The notes beneath the pieces were generated by a model. It did no database searches and was not told the origin of the DNA. It worked only from the letters and a program-made list of their open reading frames with translations. This document shows, in pieces, positions 6,842 to 6,855 of a stretch of 6,855 nucleotides of DNA; the stretch's first letter is position 1, and each line of letters opens with the position of its first letter. The stretch spans positions 1-6,855 of the forward strand of contig QKJO01000061.1 of the NCBI GenBank assembly GCA_003249275.1, written 5' to 3'. The DNA comes from Spirochaetaceae bacterium (GTDB lineage: Bacteria; Spirochaetota; Spirochaetia; Spirochaetales_E; Spirochaetaceae_B). Position numbers and translations under genes: made by a program.

Positions 6842-6855
6842 CCTGTCCCGGCACT

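Noticed and set aside
1..6855. Mobile element, CRISPR, phage or defence system
   Set aside because: No repeat arrays, terminal inverted repeats, integrases, transposases or nuclease/effector genes are visible. The genes are housekeeping or conserved hypothetical in type.

Overview
The window most likely comes from a free-living or environmental spirochaete, a Spirochaeta-type relative of Treponema with roughly balanced base composition. The main clue is the 897-residue GreA at 3110-5803. Ordinary GreA is about 158 residues long. A GreA carrying a ~730-residue N-terminal extension is, as I recall, the form seen in Borrelia and Treponema. No database search was possible, so the lineage is inferred.

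The layout is two convergent units. On the + strand a candidate promoter (37-64) leads directly into tex (71-2203), which encodes a complete Tex/YhgF transcription accessory protein. It is followed after 50 nt by a gene for a multi-pass membrane protein of unknown function (2254-3027). On the - strand a gene for a TPR-like helical protein (5825-6820) lies 21 nt upstream of the long greA (3110-5803). A perfect -10 hexamer lies near the right edge of the window, upstream of the TPR-like gene. The two units meet at one strong hairpin flanked by an A-run and a T-run (3041-3097), which should terminate transcription from both sides.

Functionally, the window is mostly about transcription elongation. 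Tex is a bacterial relative of the Spt6 core, and GreA rescues backtracked RNA polymerase. The GreA here also carries a TPR-like helical region and a small beta-barrel resembling CarD/Mfd-RID or Tudor modules, which could provide an extra RNA polymerase or protein contact. The TPR-like protein next to it is a plausible partner, but only by operon position. The membrane protein has no evident link to transcription.

I see no RNA genes, mobile elements, CRISPR arrays or pseudogenes. Coding density is very high and no gap exceeds about 100 bases.
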